Shown here: one piece after another, positions 49,351 through 61,764 of the stretch
Numbering within the stretch: the stretch's first letter is position 1
How the letters are laid out: each line of letters starts with the position of its first letter
From: Selaginella tamariscina
Taxonomy: Eukaryota > Streptophyta > Lycopodiopsida > Selaginellales > Selaginellaceae
Length of the DNA: 64,000 nucleotides
Direction of reading: 5' to 3'
NCBI GenBank assembly: GCA_003024785.1
Contig: PUQB01000956.1
Location: 1-64,000 of the forward strand
Position numbers and translations under genes: made by a program
The notes under the pieces: generated by a model
Told to the model about the DNA's origin: nothing
Databases searched by the model: none
The model's input: only the letters and a program-made list of their open reading frames with translations

Positions 49351-50249
49351 AAAACCTATATAATAATAAAGTGGCCAAATAAGTTTTCATTTATTTATAA
49401 ATGAATATTACAATCAAATAATAAAAATAGTATTAGGATGAATAATTAATTATTGAAAGATCTAATTAATATAACATATCAATTTTATATTAATTTACGT
49501 ATCCAATATAACATGATGTACAATTATAGTATTAGCATAACTTACAAGTTGTATTCGCGTTTTCAGGCTACAAGAGGTGGCTTTTATCATAGGATATTAT
49601 TTATATGTCACTTCAAATAATGATTTCACAAAAAGAAAATGAAATAATTTGATTGTTTAGCACATGAGTAAAACACTATATAATGAAATGCGTAGTTACT
49701 TCATTGAAGTACACTATAAATTAAATTTATTTGCACCGAAAAAATTATGACATTTATGAATTTGAAAATTTAAAAATTACAAACAATAGTTGGTAATTCA
49801 ATTTTTGTCAATTGATAATAGAAGTAGGTGTTTTAATAAAAAGTGTTTCGTAACACGACATGTGATTTATTTTCTTTTAGTAAGTTAGACATTATATATG
49901 TGATACATACAAGTACATAATTATACATTTAACACAGATGGTGTATTTACAAAATTGGTAGATATAAGATCATGAATAACATCATTTGTTTGGGACATTT
50001 AGAAAATGCGGAACACGTTGTATTGAACCAATTTAACAATATTATCTCTATTTTCTTCATATTAATAGACCTCTACCAAATCAAATAGCTGGTTCAATTT
50101 CATAAACATGTGTTAAACTCTTGAGCACCTACAAGTGTTGCCTATTGCTAATGCCATTTCTTTGATAAATAATATTGTGGATTAAATGGTAGTTAGTAGT
50201 GATTATGGTTTGGTGGGTACTTTCATGTACACCTTGAGAAGCAATAAAT
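49351..50249. other. AT-rich intergenic DNA
   Basis: No gene, RNA gene or clear repeat ends were seen. Confidence 0.5.
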
Positions 50250-51130
50250 ATATTTTTAACTGATTTATAAAATTTATAATTTTTAAATGCATGTGTATAA
50301 AAGTTAACAAATGTTTAAACTGTGTTCTAGTCGAACAAACTTCAAGGGTAATAGCTTTAGTAAATAGGCTTTAATACACATCTCACTTTTAAAGTTGGTA
50401 AATGCATAATTTCCTTGATAGTACAAAGTCTAAACATTTACTAATGTAAATATACATATGCATTTAAAAATTTATATATTTTATAAATTAGCTAATAAAT
50501 AAAAATATTAATCTTATATTATATTCATATATTAATAATATTTTACATATTAGTATTTAAAAACAAATTAGAAAATATAAAGTTATAAAAGAATTACATA
50601 TAGTCTTAATAAATTCAAATAAATTTTTATAGTTTATATTCTATAATTGACTAATATTAATATATTTTATATATTAAATTTAAACTTAACATATAAATAA
50701 TAGAGTAAAAATAAAACATTAATGTGGATGAGTTATACTTACATAAGGAAAAAAGTTTAATTATCTAAATTCAACTTGTTTCAAATGATAATTATGCATG
50801 AGTCTATACAAATGATTGGAGAGTGCATACAAATTATAGTTCAACATATGCTAATTGTGCATTCATGAATTATAAAATTGCATTTGTGAAAGAAATTTAA
50901 AAATTGTTTAGGAATGTAGATCGACAAACAATTGGACTCAAATTAATTCATTCAGACTTCACAATGCTGAGGATGATCCCAATTAAATATTGATCTTTAT
51001 GCGAATGACAAACAATATTTAATTAGAAACATATTTCATGAAGTATAATTTTAAATAATTGTTAAATTTTTACCACATTAAATATAACCGTTTATAATTT
51101 AGAGTAAGAAACATGGTTAAGAACTATATA
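50250..51130 (+). repeat. First copy of a large diverged direct repeat
   Basis: Includes 'ttttaaatgcatgtgtataaaa', 'agctttagtaaataggctttaata', 'catctcac' and, later, 'gatcccaattaaatattgatctttatg' in the same order as 51760-52640, offset by about 1.5 kb. Non-coding. Confidence 0.6.
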
Positions 51131-51349
51131 CAACATGAAATAAAAGTAATGCTGGAGGTTGAATGTCAAAATTTAATTGTTAAAATATAAGAACCAGATG
51201 CATCTTATTGTTATTTTAAAAATAGACTCATCCGCGACATAATAAATTTAAGCTAGAATGCATAATGCCCTCAATTACCCATTAATTCACCCAAATATGG
51301 CGGTGCCTAATTCTTTTAAATGTAGCTAGATTTAACCAAATAGAACCGT

Positions 51350-51420
51350 GGTAGAAGTGTATTCACTTTGGCAGAGTCATTAAATGTATATATATGGCGG
51401 AAGTGTATTCACTTTGGCCG
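51350..51420. repeat. Short tandem duplication 'gaagtgtattcactttggc'
   Basis: The phrase occurs at ~51353 and ~51401, 48 bp apart, each preceded by a (t)gg(t/c)(a/g)g context. It lies between the two copies of the larger repeat. Confidence 0.6.
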
Positions 51421-51759
51421 AACCACTAAATTAGTGGTTAATTGGGGAGCAGGTGACCCAAAGGAAATTACCCTTACTCAATGTATTTCTAATGAAAAAA
51501 TTACTAATTGAGAACTAAAGGAATTGTAGTTGAGATACCCAATTACATAGCTTTACTTTGGTATTTATTATTTTAATAATTTACATACATACTATATTAA
51601 CATTAAAAAATCATAAACAAGAACCATAATATTTCATATCAATTTATAAAAGTGTACATGTAATCTTTTATAACTTTATATTTTATAAATTTTATTTTAA
51701 ATAAAGAAATGTTAAAAATTATTAATGTTGGAATATGAATATAAGAGTAATATCTTTAA

Positions 51760-52640
51760 TTATAAATTGATTTAAAAGTTATATTAATTTTTAAATGCAT
51801 ATGTATAAAACATTAATGAAAGTTTAAACTATGTTTTAATCGATTAAATTACAAGTGTACCAGCTTTAGTAAATAGGCTTTAATAAGCATCTCACATTTA
51901 TTATTAATAAGCCCTTAATTTCCTCGACTATAAAGAGTTTAGACTTTTATTAAATCTTTTATACATTTGCATTCTAAAATAAATATAATTTATAAGTCAA
52001 TTCATAATTATTTAGTATTCATATTTTCATATACATTTTACATTTCATTTTTACATAAAAATTATAAAGTTATAAAATATACATATACACTTTTATAAAT
52101 TTAAATGAATTATTGTGTTTTGTGTTTTATTTTTTAATGTTAATATATTTATATGTAAATTTAAGTAAATAAATAACAAAATAAAGTTATGTAATTTACT
52201 TTTGGAAGATGAGTTATACTTACATAGGGCAAAAATAATTAAATTATTTAGATTCAAATAATTCAAAATGATAACAATGCATGAAATCTATAACAATTGA
52301 GACTTCGTATAAATTTTGGTTCAATAGTGATGATTGTTTTCATGAATATAAATTATTTATAAAACCATTTAAAAAACTATTTTAGGGAATGAAGATCTAT
52401 GACAAAAAAGTTTCACAATAAATCGGACTCAAACTAACCTACATTCACTCTTCACAATCCTAAAAATGATCCCAATTGAATATTGATATTTATGTGAACA
52501 AGAGTCAATATTTAATGGAAAACATATGTAGAATCATGGAGTCTAATTCCAAATTATTGTTAATTTTTTTCACGTTAAATACAAACTAATAAGTGGGCTA
52601 TATAACTTGGGGTAAAAAACAAGGTGAAGAAGTGTATACA
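51760..52640 (+). repeat. Second copy of the large diverged direct repeat
   Basis: The same ordered phrases as 50250-51130 ('ttttaaatgcatatgtataaaa', 'agctttagtaaataggctttaata', 'gatcccaattgaatattgatatttatg') with many substitutions and small indels. The two copies could be old LTRs or a tandem satellite of period ~1.5 kb; no protein remnants lie between them. Confidence 0.6.
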
Positions 52641-53720
52641 AACATGAAATAGAAGCAATGTAGTAGGCTATATGGTAGAATTGAATCATTTAAATATAAA
52701 GAACAAGATGTATCTCGTTGTTATTTGAGGGCTTATTGCATAACTAATAATGTCAGTCAAGGAAATTACCCCTGACTCTCAGTTAAGAATTATTAAATGA
52801 AAATCGTCTTGTTCTTCAAAAAGGCAATGTGAATGAAATACATACGAATTGCAAACATTTAAAATACAAACTAGATATAAACGTTAATATCAAAACTTCT
52901 AAAATCATGATGAAAAGCATCTCGTTCAAAATAATTAATGTTTTTTTATGTTAGTTGTTCTATACATAAACGACAATCACATTGTCGGTAACATAAACAT
53001 GGGCGAGATGGTTCTCATTTAAATCCCATTCTTTAAAGTACATGTTGTCAAGTGATCAAATCATTGAATAAGACATTCATAAAAGTGCACACCATGCCAA
53101 TTATTAAATGACATATTGGTTGTAATATTCAGATATATAATATTGGTCTAGTAACAAAATTCCAAACGAGAAGCATCGTGTTCTTTAAGACATTTTTTTT
53201 TTACCAAAAAAGGAGATTTTTAGCATAAGTGACATCTTATTTGTATGCCATTTTTTTTTAATTTGAATTTTAAATATGTAATGAAAAATGATGTATATAA
53301 TCTAGAGTTATGGGCTAATACTTATACACATTTTTATATTTCGAGCTCTCACAGTGCTGGAGGTGAGGGCACGTATAATTGTCCCTATAGAACTCGGATT
53401 TGTGTCTTCTTTTTTATAGATCTTCCATCTTCTTAGATTACATTGTTTAGATCTGTCTGTTCTTGTAAATTTCTTCTTTTTCTTTTCGTTCATGATGTGC
53501 AATAAACAAATCTTTTATTTATGGAGCAACTACTCATGCAATTATTAAATGCCATGTGGAAACAATCACTCTTAATTGATACGGTGTTTACAGACCTGGT
53601 ACTACTCCTATTCCTGAATCCTCGATTGGATTTTTTCGTGGAAATCCTAGGATATTGTAGCATTGATTTAATCACTTACTGTGGTCGCCACATTCATTCC
53701 TGGGACGATGCTTAGTGTTT
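52641..53720. other. AT-rich DNA, possible LTR region of the following gypsy fragment
   Basis: No gene seen. From ~53330 the composition becomes less AT-rich (ctctcacagtgctggaggtgagggcacg...), which could be the LTR or leader of the plus-strand gypsy remnant, but no second LTR copy was found. Confidence 0.35.
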
Positions 53721-55640
53721 GTGCAAGTTTCTTACTTGTCTTTAAGTGACAACGTTGCAAAATACAATAGTTTGGACGTTAACTCATGCACTGGGATTGA
53801 GAATTCTTTCAATGATCTTCAAATGTGCATTTGGGCATGCTGACAACTGTGACAATGCTTTTCAGCAATTGCATTGTATTCATCAAGAGCCATATGAGTT
53901 GATAATGTAGTTTGGTTTAGCTTTCAGAGCCTTTTACTGCATGTAAAGCCTAACATGTTTAAAATGCAAGTTAGATATGTTGTGGCCAACACTTTGTCAA
54001 GACCTCATGGACTTGTTTATGCATGGTTCCAGTGACTCTTGATGATGCTTTGCGGTTGGATAATGATATGAGACATCGCCTCTCCAACTTACAACTTTAT
54101 GTTCTTTAGTTCCACTTTATGTTGGGGATGGTCATGCTCCAATGGAGGTTGATGTTGCCGCTACCCATGTATTAGCACAAGGTTGGGGTTGTGGATGTGG
54201 ACGTGGATATGCAGTTTGTTGTTGGGCATATGATTAGGTTGGACACATGTATTGGCGTTGTCAATGTTTTCTGATTGGCATCCTCCATTTTCAAGGTGAG
54301 CCTTGGCGATAACAACGTCCAGTTGGCACCACTGTAGTAAAAGGTTTTAATGCAGTGGATCTTTTAGGAGATGAAGAATCACATAAGTAAAGAAGGGTCC
54401 TCGTGCGAATAAGTTAGTGAATCTTCTGTCTTTCTTTTAAGAGTATCATCAAGAGGTTCATTTGGCACCAGTTCATTCGGTCTTTACTTTTCAAATTCAA
54501 TTCAATAACACGACACATCCTGTTTTCCTTTTAGTATTAGTTGATACAAGTTCAAGTTTGTCATTTGTTCCGTAATCTATTGCTACATGTTGTAGTTTTC
54601 ATTTTTGCCATGCAGTCAAACCAATTTTCATTCTTTACAACAACGACACACTCATGCTTATTCACATGATGAAAACTGACATTGTTGTTCATGTGGACGA
54701 TTATAAACTTAAGCTTGAATCTTTGCGGGTGCACCAAGTCAAGCTTTTGACTTTATTCTTAGTATGAATTGGTTAACTGCTAAGTGTGACTTTGAAAAGT
54801 CTCCCTCTTGTTTAACTCTCCTTCATCTTTCTTTCATTCCTTTACTTTTATTCCAAATTCATTTGCTTCTTTCATTTTTGTTTCATCTTTACTTCTTACC
54901 GTCTTCCTTCATGTTCTTTCATTCCCTCTTTAGATCCCTCAAATAATCGTCATGAGATAGTCATTGATCAACTCAAGAAGGAGTATGTTGATCTTTTTGA
55001 CTTTAATTATTATTTGAAACCAAGATTAAAACACAACACCCTATTCCAACTGGGGATGCTAGGCTAATCAAGGTACCTATTCGCATCATCACTAAATCTT
55101 GTAGGCAAATGTTAAGGAGATGTTGGAGAAGGGTGTTATCCAAAAGTCTTGAAATCCTTGGGTGTGTGAACCTCATCTTGTGCCAAAGCTAGATGGAGCA
55201 CTTGATTCTGCATTGATTCGCTCGTTAAATGATGTGACTATCTTAGATGTTTACCCACTTGCAGATCTTGGATCAAATGGGCAGAGCCGTTGGTTCACCA
55301 AGTTAGATCTTACATTTGAATATTGGCAAGTTTCAATAGTTGACATGGACATTCCCAAGACTGCTTTTCGAACATCATTTTGCTTATATGAGTTTTTGGT
55401 GATGCCTTTCGGTTTGAGTAATGCTCTAGCGACTTTTCAATGTGTATGATGGACGAGGTTCTTTATGATATGCCAGAGGTGATTGCTGACTTCATCGACG
55501 ATATTTTGATCCACTCGGAAGGAACATGTATGTATGTACGCAAGTTTTGGATCGGCTGCAGGAAGTTGATTTTAGAATGATGTGCAATGCTTTCTTGGCA
55601 TAAACCTTCAAAATGGTGCTGCAGAAAATTCGATTAGCAT
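53720..55640 (+). mobile_element. Decayed Ty3/gypsy fragment, plus orientation
   Basis: In broken frames: gag-like text (~53800-54250), a cysteine/histidine patch that may be a zinc knuckle (~54190-54270), LVDTSSSLSFVP at ~54540 (aspartic protease, DTS in place of DTG), and reverse transcriptase from ~55160. The element stops at 55640, where the minus-strand chromovirus begins; its remaining pol is not found on the far side, so it was truncated or rearranged. Confidence 0.65.
55162..55530 (+). pseudogene. Reverse transcriptase of the decayed plus-strand gypsy fragment
   Basis: Reads RWFTKLDLTFEYWQVSIV, IPKTAFRTSF, YEFLVMPFGLSNALATFQ and, after a frame break at ~55449, FIDDILIHSEG, the catalytic box with FIDD in place of YVDD. 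Non-functional. Confidence 0.8.
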
Positions 55641-56173
55641 TGTCAAGTCACGATCCAGGAACAAGGAAAAGAGCAAGATTCCGATAACAAGAAAGCTTGA
55701 CTCAGGAGCGATAGGAACCAGGAACTCGAGAGTCAAGAGTAGGACGAGGATCTAGGAGCAAGATAGGAGCAGGACAGTATCCAGGAGCGAGACAGGAGCA
55801 GGACAGGATCCAGAAGCGAGACAAGGAAGAACAGGAAGCAAGGAGCAAGACAAGAACAAGACAAGCCAAGATCAATTATAAAAAGACTGGTGTTGATAGT
55901 AAATGATTGTACACAATTAGGTCGAAGCTTTTATGCTCACAACTCCAAGAGCTAATCTAGGCATGAGTGCTAAAAGTGGTTGCATGCATCTAAAAGTGGC
56001 TATATGCATGCAGAGGCTAAAACGAGTTCACATGTCCCTTATCCTCTATGCATATCCTATAGCATATCTTGTAGGCATATTCTGTAGGAATATCCTGTAA
56101 GTATATCATGTAGGCATATCCTGTATCCCGTATCATGTATTCGGAATCTTGTATCTTGTATCGGGTCGTGACA
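55641..56173 (-). repeat. 3' LTR of the chromovirus
   Basis: Runs from tgtcaagtcacgatcc to cgggtcgtgaca. Internal features are a ~20-bp minisatellite (variants of aggagcgagacaggagcagg) at 55760-55860 and a second short-repeat tract of catatcctgtagg variants at 56060-56130. Confidence 0.93.
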
Positions 56174-56331
56174 GCACCTACTCCCTAAAAACGAGTTCCA
56201 TGAGTTTTAGGACTTGGTTTAACAGGATAATACCGATGGAAGGCAGTAACCTTGGAAGAAGCATAGAGTAAGTTAGATGCAGGTTCTCAAGTGCGATCGG
56301 TAAGCAAATAACCTTTCCAATCCACCAAGTA

Positions 56332-56622
56332 TTAAAGTTCATGGCGATGAAGACGAGAATTAAGGATGGCTGCAACTTCGTACTCAGGTTCATCGTCAAT
56401 GACCACAGGAGGGGGAGGAGAAGAAGCACGACCAAGAAGAGAAAAAGGATGATACGGCTTCAACAAAGAGGTGTAAAACACAGGATGAAATTTCACCATA
56501 GATGGTAACTCGAGTCGAAAAGCTACAGGATTGACCTCCACCATAATCCTGTAAAGGCCCAATCGTTGAAAATTCAACTTAAAAGAAGGCATGTTGGTGC
56601 GAATATTTGACGAAGAAGCCAC
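56332..56622 (-). pseudogene. Integrase C-terminus and chromodomain of the chromovirus
   Basis: Reads PVAFRLELPSMVKFHPVFY, SLLKPYHP and EPEYEVAAILNSRLHR, continuing in the next frame as LQYLVDWKGY...DRTWEPASNL, i.e. the chromodomain sheet and WEP motif. A frame break separates the two halves. Thought to direct integration to particular chromatin. Confidence 0.75.
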
Positions 56623-57049
56623 ACGAGATCACTAATCTTGTATGCAGGTGCCGGCTGACGATGAGCATTAGCATGATGCTTATACCATTCTGTGCCTGCT
56701 GAAGATGAGCTCGGAGATCGTCCTGTACCTGACGAAGATGTTGGAAACGATCCTGTATTGCAGGAGCGGAAAAAGAAAAGCAGGAGGAGCAAAATCAAAA
56801 CGTGGATGGTAGCTTGTAAGAGCAAAGAAAGGTGTCTAGCATGTAGATGCGTGAACGGAATTGTTGTAGGCAAACTCTGCCATTGGAAAAAGGTCCAACT
56901 AGTTGTCCTATTAGTAACTGATGAAGCAGCAAAGATATTGCTCCAAGGTTTGAATCGTGCATTCTGACTGCCCATCAGTTTGTAGATGATATCCTGAAGA
57001 AAGATCCACTTTAACTTAAAACTTTAAAGAATCTCTCGTCAAAACTTGG

Positions 57050-57647
57050 ACATAAATTGTGGGTCTCGATCAGAAACAATGCTCTCAGGAAGACCATGAT
57101 GTCAAAACACTTCACGGATCACTAACTCCGCCGTTGTCTGTCTTGTAGCCGTCTTGTTGCAGGGTAGGAAATGAGCCTGTTTGGTGAAATGGTCAACCAC
57201 CACAAGAACTGCATCGAATCCACGAGAAGGAGGAAGATCTGTGAGGAAATCCATAAAAATGGATCTCCAAGGAGCAGAACGAATAGGAAGAAGATGAAGA
57301 AGACTAGAGGGTGCATGACAAGGCATCTTCGACCTGTTACAGGTGTCACAGTTCCGTACAAACCTTTTCACAAAACCTTGCAACCTAGGCCACCAATAGT
57401 TGCGAGTCACCAACTCCATTGTCTTGGCCACACCAAAATGTCCTGTAGCTGGGGTATTATGACAATCCTGTACCACACGAGTCCTGTAAACGCCAATAGG
57501 AACATACAAGAGACCTTCCCGGTATAGAGTCCATTTTGTATGGCGAACAACTTGTAGTCTAAACGGAACTGGAGGAAGAGGAACTTGCAATGTCAGACTA
57601 ATGTGTGAGAACACATTCTTTGCCAAGTCGTCTGTAACCAACTGCAA
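57050..57647 (-). CDS. Integrase core of the chromovirus (zinc-binding and DDE domains)
   Basis: Contains the zinc-binding H..H..C..C region (HNTPATGHFG ... CDTCNRSK), then MDFLTDLP with the first catalytic Asp, AVLVVVDHFTKQAHFLP with the second, and, past a break at ~57100, ESIVSDRDPQFMS. It inserts the cDNA copy into the genome. Open for about 180 codons, then disrupted. Confidence 0.82.
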
Positions 57648-57889
57648 ATAGATGTCCTGTAGAAGTGTTAAATTTGCTAAAGCCTGATGAACCTGTAGTG
57701 CTGCAAGCCGAAATCAATCAGGACCCAACAACACTTGCCTTTGACAGTCATATGCAGATCGCTCGGGTCAATGCAAGGTAAGAGCGCCTAAACAATGCGT
57801 TCGCCTTGCCATTTTGAAAACCGGGCCTATACACGATGAGAAAATCAAAACGTGATAGAATTCCGCCCACCTAGCCTGTCGCTAACTGA

Positions 57890-58230
57890 GAACTCGAATT
57901 GTTTGAAAAAACTCAAGGTTCTTGTGATCTGTAAGGACTTGTACAGGATGTGCAACACCTTCCAGGAAGTGCCGCCACTCCTTGAACGAATCCACAATGG
58001 CTTTGAGTTCCTTGTCGTGAATCTCGTAACTGATCTCTGCCGAAAGGAACTTACGAGAGTGAAAGGCTACATGATGGAGTAACTTGTCTTTTCCAACTTG
58101 TGATAGGATAGAACCTACCGTAAAATCTGAAGCATCTGCTTCAATGAAGAATGGACAGGAAGGATCAGGATGTGCTAGAATTGGAGCTGTCGTGAAGGCG
58201 TCCTTGAGTGTTGTGAATGTATATTCTACC
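57890..58230 (-). CDS. RNase H domain of the chromovirus
   Basis: An open reverse frame reads KDAFTTAPILAHPDPSCPF, FIEADASDFTVGSILSQ, FHSRKFLSAEISYEIHDKEL and AIVDSFKEWRHFLEG, followed by VLTDHKNLE. These are the acidic catalytic landmarks of gypsy RNase H, which degrades the RNA template during reverse transcription. Confidence 0.8.
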
Positions 58231-58252
58231 TTGTCGGACCAAGAGAAAACCC

Positions 58253-59057
58253 CTATGCGCTTAGTGAGTTCCGTAAGTGGAAGTACACGCTTAGAGAAGT
58301 CTTGTATGAACCACCTGTAGAAGTTTGCAAAGCCAAGAAAACATTGTACGTCTCGTACAGACTGGGCCTCTCCCCCTCCATGATGGTCCTCACCTTGTGC
58401 ATGTCCATGGAAACACTAGCAGGAGAGACGATGTAGCCCAAGAACTCTACAGAATCCCTGTTGAAAAAACACTTCTCCAACTTTTCATATAGGCCATGCT
58501 TGCGAAGCCGCTGGAGAACTAATCGTACATGCTTGTCATGTGCCACCTGGTCCTTGGAGAAAACTAAAATGTCATCAAGGTAGATCACCACAAATGATCC
58601 AAAAGTCACGAAAGATGTTGTTCACCATGTGTTGGAACACAATTAGGACATTAGTAAGTCCAAAAGGCATCACCGTGTACTCGAAGTGTCCATACCTTGT
58701 ACGAGTTTTCCACTCATCGCCTTGACGAATCCATATAAGATTGTAGGCCCCTTGTAAGTCGATCTTCGTGAACACCTTTGCTCCTCGCAACCGATCAAGA
58801 AGTTCCAAGATCAATGGTAACGGGTACCGATTCCGAATGGTGACTTGATTCAAACCTCTGTAATCCACAACCAAACGTAAACTCCCATCTTTCTTCTTGA
58901 CAAAGAAGATAGATGTTCCTACAGGGGACTTTGAGTGATGAATGAAGTCGAATGCCAAGTTGTCCTCGACGTACTGATGAAGAACCTCCAATTCTGTAGG
59001 ATAGTGCATAAATTGGTCTGAACGGTGGAATCTTTCCTTTGCAAGATTGATAGACAA
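58253..59057 (-). CDS. Reverse transcriptase of the chromovirus, one frame break
   Basis: Landmarks in order: [52 protein letters not shown] (first catalytic Asp), [10 protein letters not shown], then after a break at ~58605 the [13 protein letters not shown] box with the two catalytic Asp, and [16 protein letters not shown]. It copies the element RNA to DNA. The amino-terminal part continues upstream in another frame ([12 protein letters not shown] at ~59030). Confidence 0.85.
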
Positions 59058-59846
59058 TCATAGGACCTGTGAACAAGAAGAAACTGCAGCCTTGTGCTTG
59101 TCAAAAATGTCCTAAAAGGAGTGATACTTGGATGATAGGGAAGAAGGAGGAGAAGGAGAAGGAACAGGAGAAGGAGATTGAAAAACATGGGAGTCAGATA
59201 CAGGAAAAGTAAAAAGGATGTAGGAGTTACTTGGAAAGCAAAAAGATGAAAAGGAGCAGGATCAGTGGCAAGTTCATGCATAGTAATGATAAGAACTCGG
59301 AGAGGAGAAGGAGGGAGCTATGACTGAAAAAGAAGAAGGATCTTGGGTGGTGGAACAGAAGCAGGTAACGAAAAGAGGCAGGATTGGGAAAAACCTGTGT
59401 GAATTTTGAAAAGTGTACAGGATTGGAAGAATCCTGTATAGAAGTCCGTGGATGCATAGGAGTGAGGAGAGCCTGTAAGTGTGCTGACGAACCAACAGGA
59501 GGTGGATCCTATTGAGGAAACCTTCAACACTGATACAGAATTGGAAGAACCCTATACAGGAATCCGCGAACTTACAGGAGTAGAGAAAACCTGTGGATGT
59601 GCTGAAGAACTGACATGAGGTGAATCCTATTGAGGAGGAGTCTTCAACACTGATACAGGAACAGGCACAGTCAATCCTGTAGCTTGTACTGCCTCAGACA
59701 CTAAGGCGTATCCTGTATGCATGAAGGTACAGGATTAATCCTGGCTGCTGGAGAGGAAAATGTGAGCATCGTAGACCTCCAATCAATCTGAGGAGTAACC
59801 ATGAACCATGGCATGCCCAAAATGATGGGAGTCGACCGGGTCTTGA

Positions 59847-60137
59847 TCAAGTTGAAGGAAATCGAACAGTTGAATGCTCATGATTAACAAGAGAAAGGTG
59901 TGTAGCATGGGTAACTGCGTTAGAAGTAATCAGACGACCATCAGCCACCTTTATAGGAACTGCACGCTTCAACTTCACCACCGGAATGCCATGCTGAGTT
60001 ACAAAAGTGTCATCCATGAAATATGTATTTGCACCAGTGTCTAACAAGGCAAACTCCTTGAGCTCCCGATTATTAAGAATGTATGTACAAGAAACTTGAG
60101 TGATGAAATGGTATGAGCAGCACCTATGAACTTGCAC
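59847..60137 (-). CDS. Aspartic protease of the chromovirus
   Basis: FALLDTGANTYFMDDTF contains the DTGA catalytic motif of retroviral-type aspartic proteases, followed by the flap-side sequence IKVADGRLI. It would process the gag-pol polyprotein as a dimer. Confidence 0.8.
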   Translation of the reverse strand: MQVHRCCSYHFITQVSCTYILNNRELKEFALLDTGANTYFMDDTFVTQHGIPVVKLKRAVPIKVADGRLITSNAVTHATHLSLVNHEHSTVRFPST

Positions 60138-60158
60138 CTACGTCCAACTTCGCGGCTC

Positions 60159-60353
60159 TTAAATGAAATGGACATTGAAGTTTTCCGACTGAACTTCAGC
60201 TTCAACTTCACGCATTTTGAACTTCTTGGCTTTAATAGGACATTCTGCCGCCTTGTGTCTTGCTTCACCACAATACAAGCATAGGTTCTCACTGCGGCGA
60301 CGTTGCTTCTCAGCAGCGAAAAGTGAACCACGCTTGGATTTCTCAACCTTCAT
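60159..60353 (-). CDS. CCHC zinc knuckle of the chromovirus gag
   Basis: CLYCGEARHKAAEC fits C-x2-C-x4-H-x4-C, in a lysine-rich context, as in the nucleocapsid part of gag that binds element RNA. Confidence 0.82.
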   Translation of the reverse strand: MKVEKSKRGSLFAAEKQRRRSENLCLYCGEARHKAAECPIKAKKFKMREVEAEVQSENFNVHFI

Positions 60354-60461
60354 AGGAAACTATTCCAGAAGGTGTTGCAGGAACATGTATCACAGCTATA
60401 GGAATTGGCTTGCAAGAACTGCTGACGGGATCTTTCCTGACAACGCTCGAACAAACGGTTG

Positions 60462-61129
60462 TCATAACGAACGGGCCTGTTGCATGATCTCTGCCAATGT
60501 GTCCGATAATGTAAGGAGAAGGTCCTTCACGTCATCCCTCAACCCAGAACGGAAGTTTTTGATCAATACAGTCTCGTCCCATGGAATGTTTGTGCAAAGT
60601 TGCTGAAATTCGGATGCATAGACGAACTGGTCGGGATCCTTGTGTGAGCTTTCGTAACTTCGTGCATGTGAAACGGTACTTATAAGGATCTCCAAAACAG
60701 GCTTCAAAGGTAGCCACGAAACCTTCAAAACTTCCATTAATGAGTCGTCACGCTCCAGTAAAGGGCAACCCAAGCTCGTGGAGATCCAATTAGTAAAGAT
60801 GCCAAAAGGCCAACCTTTTATGCATTAGTCGAGTAGTGGCATGGTTGCATGTGGATCAAGAAGCCAGATCTGATTCAAGAAAACCTTAAAAATTAGCACA
60901 ATTGCCACTGAACTTTTCTAGCATGCTGATCTTTGACTCCAGAAAAAGTTCGATGGAGAGGGAACCACCGATGCTTGAGAGAGAGCCTATGCAGCAGCTT
61001 GGAGGATGCATCGGCAACTGTATGCGCCGCATTGGTGAAACCTTGTAGATCGGTGACCACTTGGTGCAAAGTGGCCAGCTCATGAAGCAACATTTGGTGC
61101 TCATGTTGAAAGTGCTCAAAATCAGTCAT
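60462..61129 (-). pseudogene. Gag (capsid) region of the chromovirus
   Basis: Begins MTDFEHFQHEHQMLLHEL (coiled-coil-like start) at 61129 and includes, in another frame, KDPDQFVYASEFQQLCTNIPWD and IKNFRSGLRDDVKDLL, the conserved retrotransposon gag helix and FRSGL motif. At least one frame break lies between ~60780 and 60890. Confidence 0.7.
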
Positions 61130-61229
61130 GATCTATGAAAAAAAAAGGAAGGAAACGAAGGAAAAGAATCAAGAAAAAAAAAAAAGTAACTGGAAATTGA
61201 AAAGCTATGGAAATGAGTTATTATCAAAC

Positions 61230-61764
61230 TGTCAAAGCCACGATCCCAGGAAACAAGGAAGAGAGCAAGATTCTGAGAACAAGAAAGCTTAACTCAGAAG
61301 CGACAGGAACCAAGAACTCGAGAGTCAAGAGTAAGACAAGGATCCAGGAGCAAGACAGGATTCAGGAGCGAGACAAGAACAGGACAGGATCCAGGAGCGA
61401 AAAGAGCAGAACAGATCTAGGAGCGAGAACAAGAGAGAACAGAAAGCAAGGAGCAAGACAAGAACAAGACAAGATAAAATTGATCAGAAAGACTAGTGTT
61501 GATAGTAACTGATTGTACACAATTAAGTTGAAGCTTTTGTACTCACAACTCCAAGAGCTAATCTAGCATGAGTGTTAAAGTGGTTGCATGCATCTAAAAG
61601 TGGCTATATGCATGTAGAGGCTAAAATGAGTCCACATGTCCCCTTATCCTCTATGCATATCCTATAGCATATTCTATAGGCATATCTTGTAGGAATATCC
61701 TGTAGGTATATCTTGTATTCCGTATCATGTATCCGGAATCTATATCCTGTATCGGGTCGTGACA
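61230..61764 (-). repeat. 5' LTR of the chromovirus
   Basis: Runs from tgtcaaagccacgatccc to cgggtcgtgaca, parallel to the left LTR but with many transitions and small indels. It should contain the promoter of the element on the minus strand. A plant-type methionine-tRNA primer site next to it was not recognisable. Confidence 0.93.

Larger units (their letters stand above)
55641..61764 (-). mobile_element. Complete Ty3/gypsy chromovirus (LTR retrotransposon), minus orientation
   Basis: A 6.1-kb element bounded by two LTRs of 533 and 535 bp, each TGTCA...TGACA on the plus strand, and by a perfect 5-bp target duplication AGCAT (55636-55640 and 61765-61769). In reverse it encodes gag, CCHC zinc knuckle, protease, reverse transcriptase, RNase H, integrase and chromodomain, the chromovirus order. 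A purine-rich stretch (agggagtaggtgc on the minus strand) lies just inside the left LTR as a candidate polypurine tract. Frames are interrupted in several places and the LTRs differ at roughly one base in ten by eye, so the insertion is old. It sits at the broken edge of the plus-strand gypsy remnant. Confidence 0.93.

Noticed and set aside
57171..57527. 118-codon plus-strand frame
   Set aside because: Antisense shadow of the chromovirus integrase.
60217..60606. 129-codon plus-strand frame
   Set aside because: Antisense shadow of the chromovirus gag and zinc-knuckle region.
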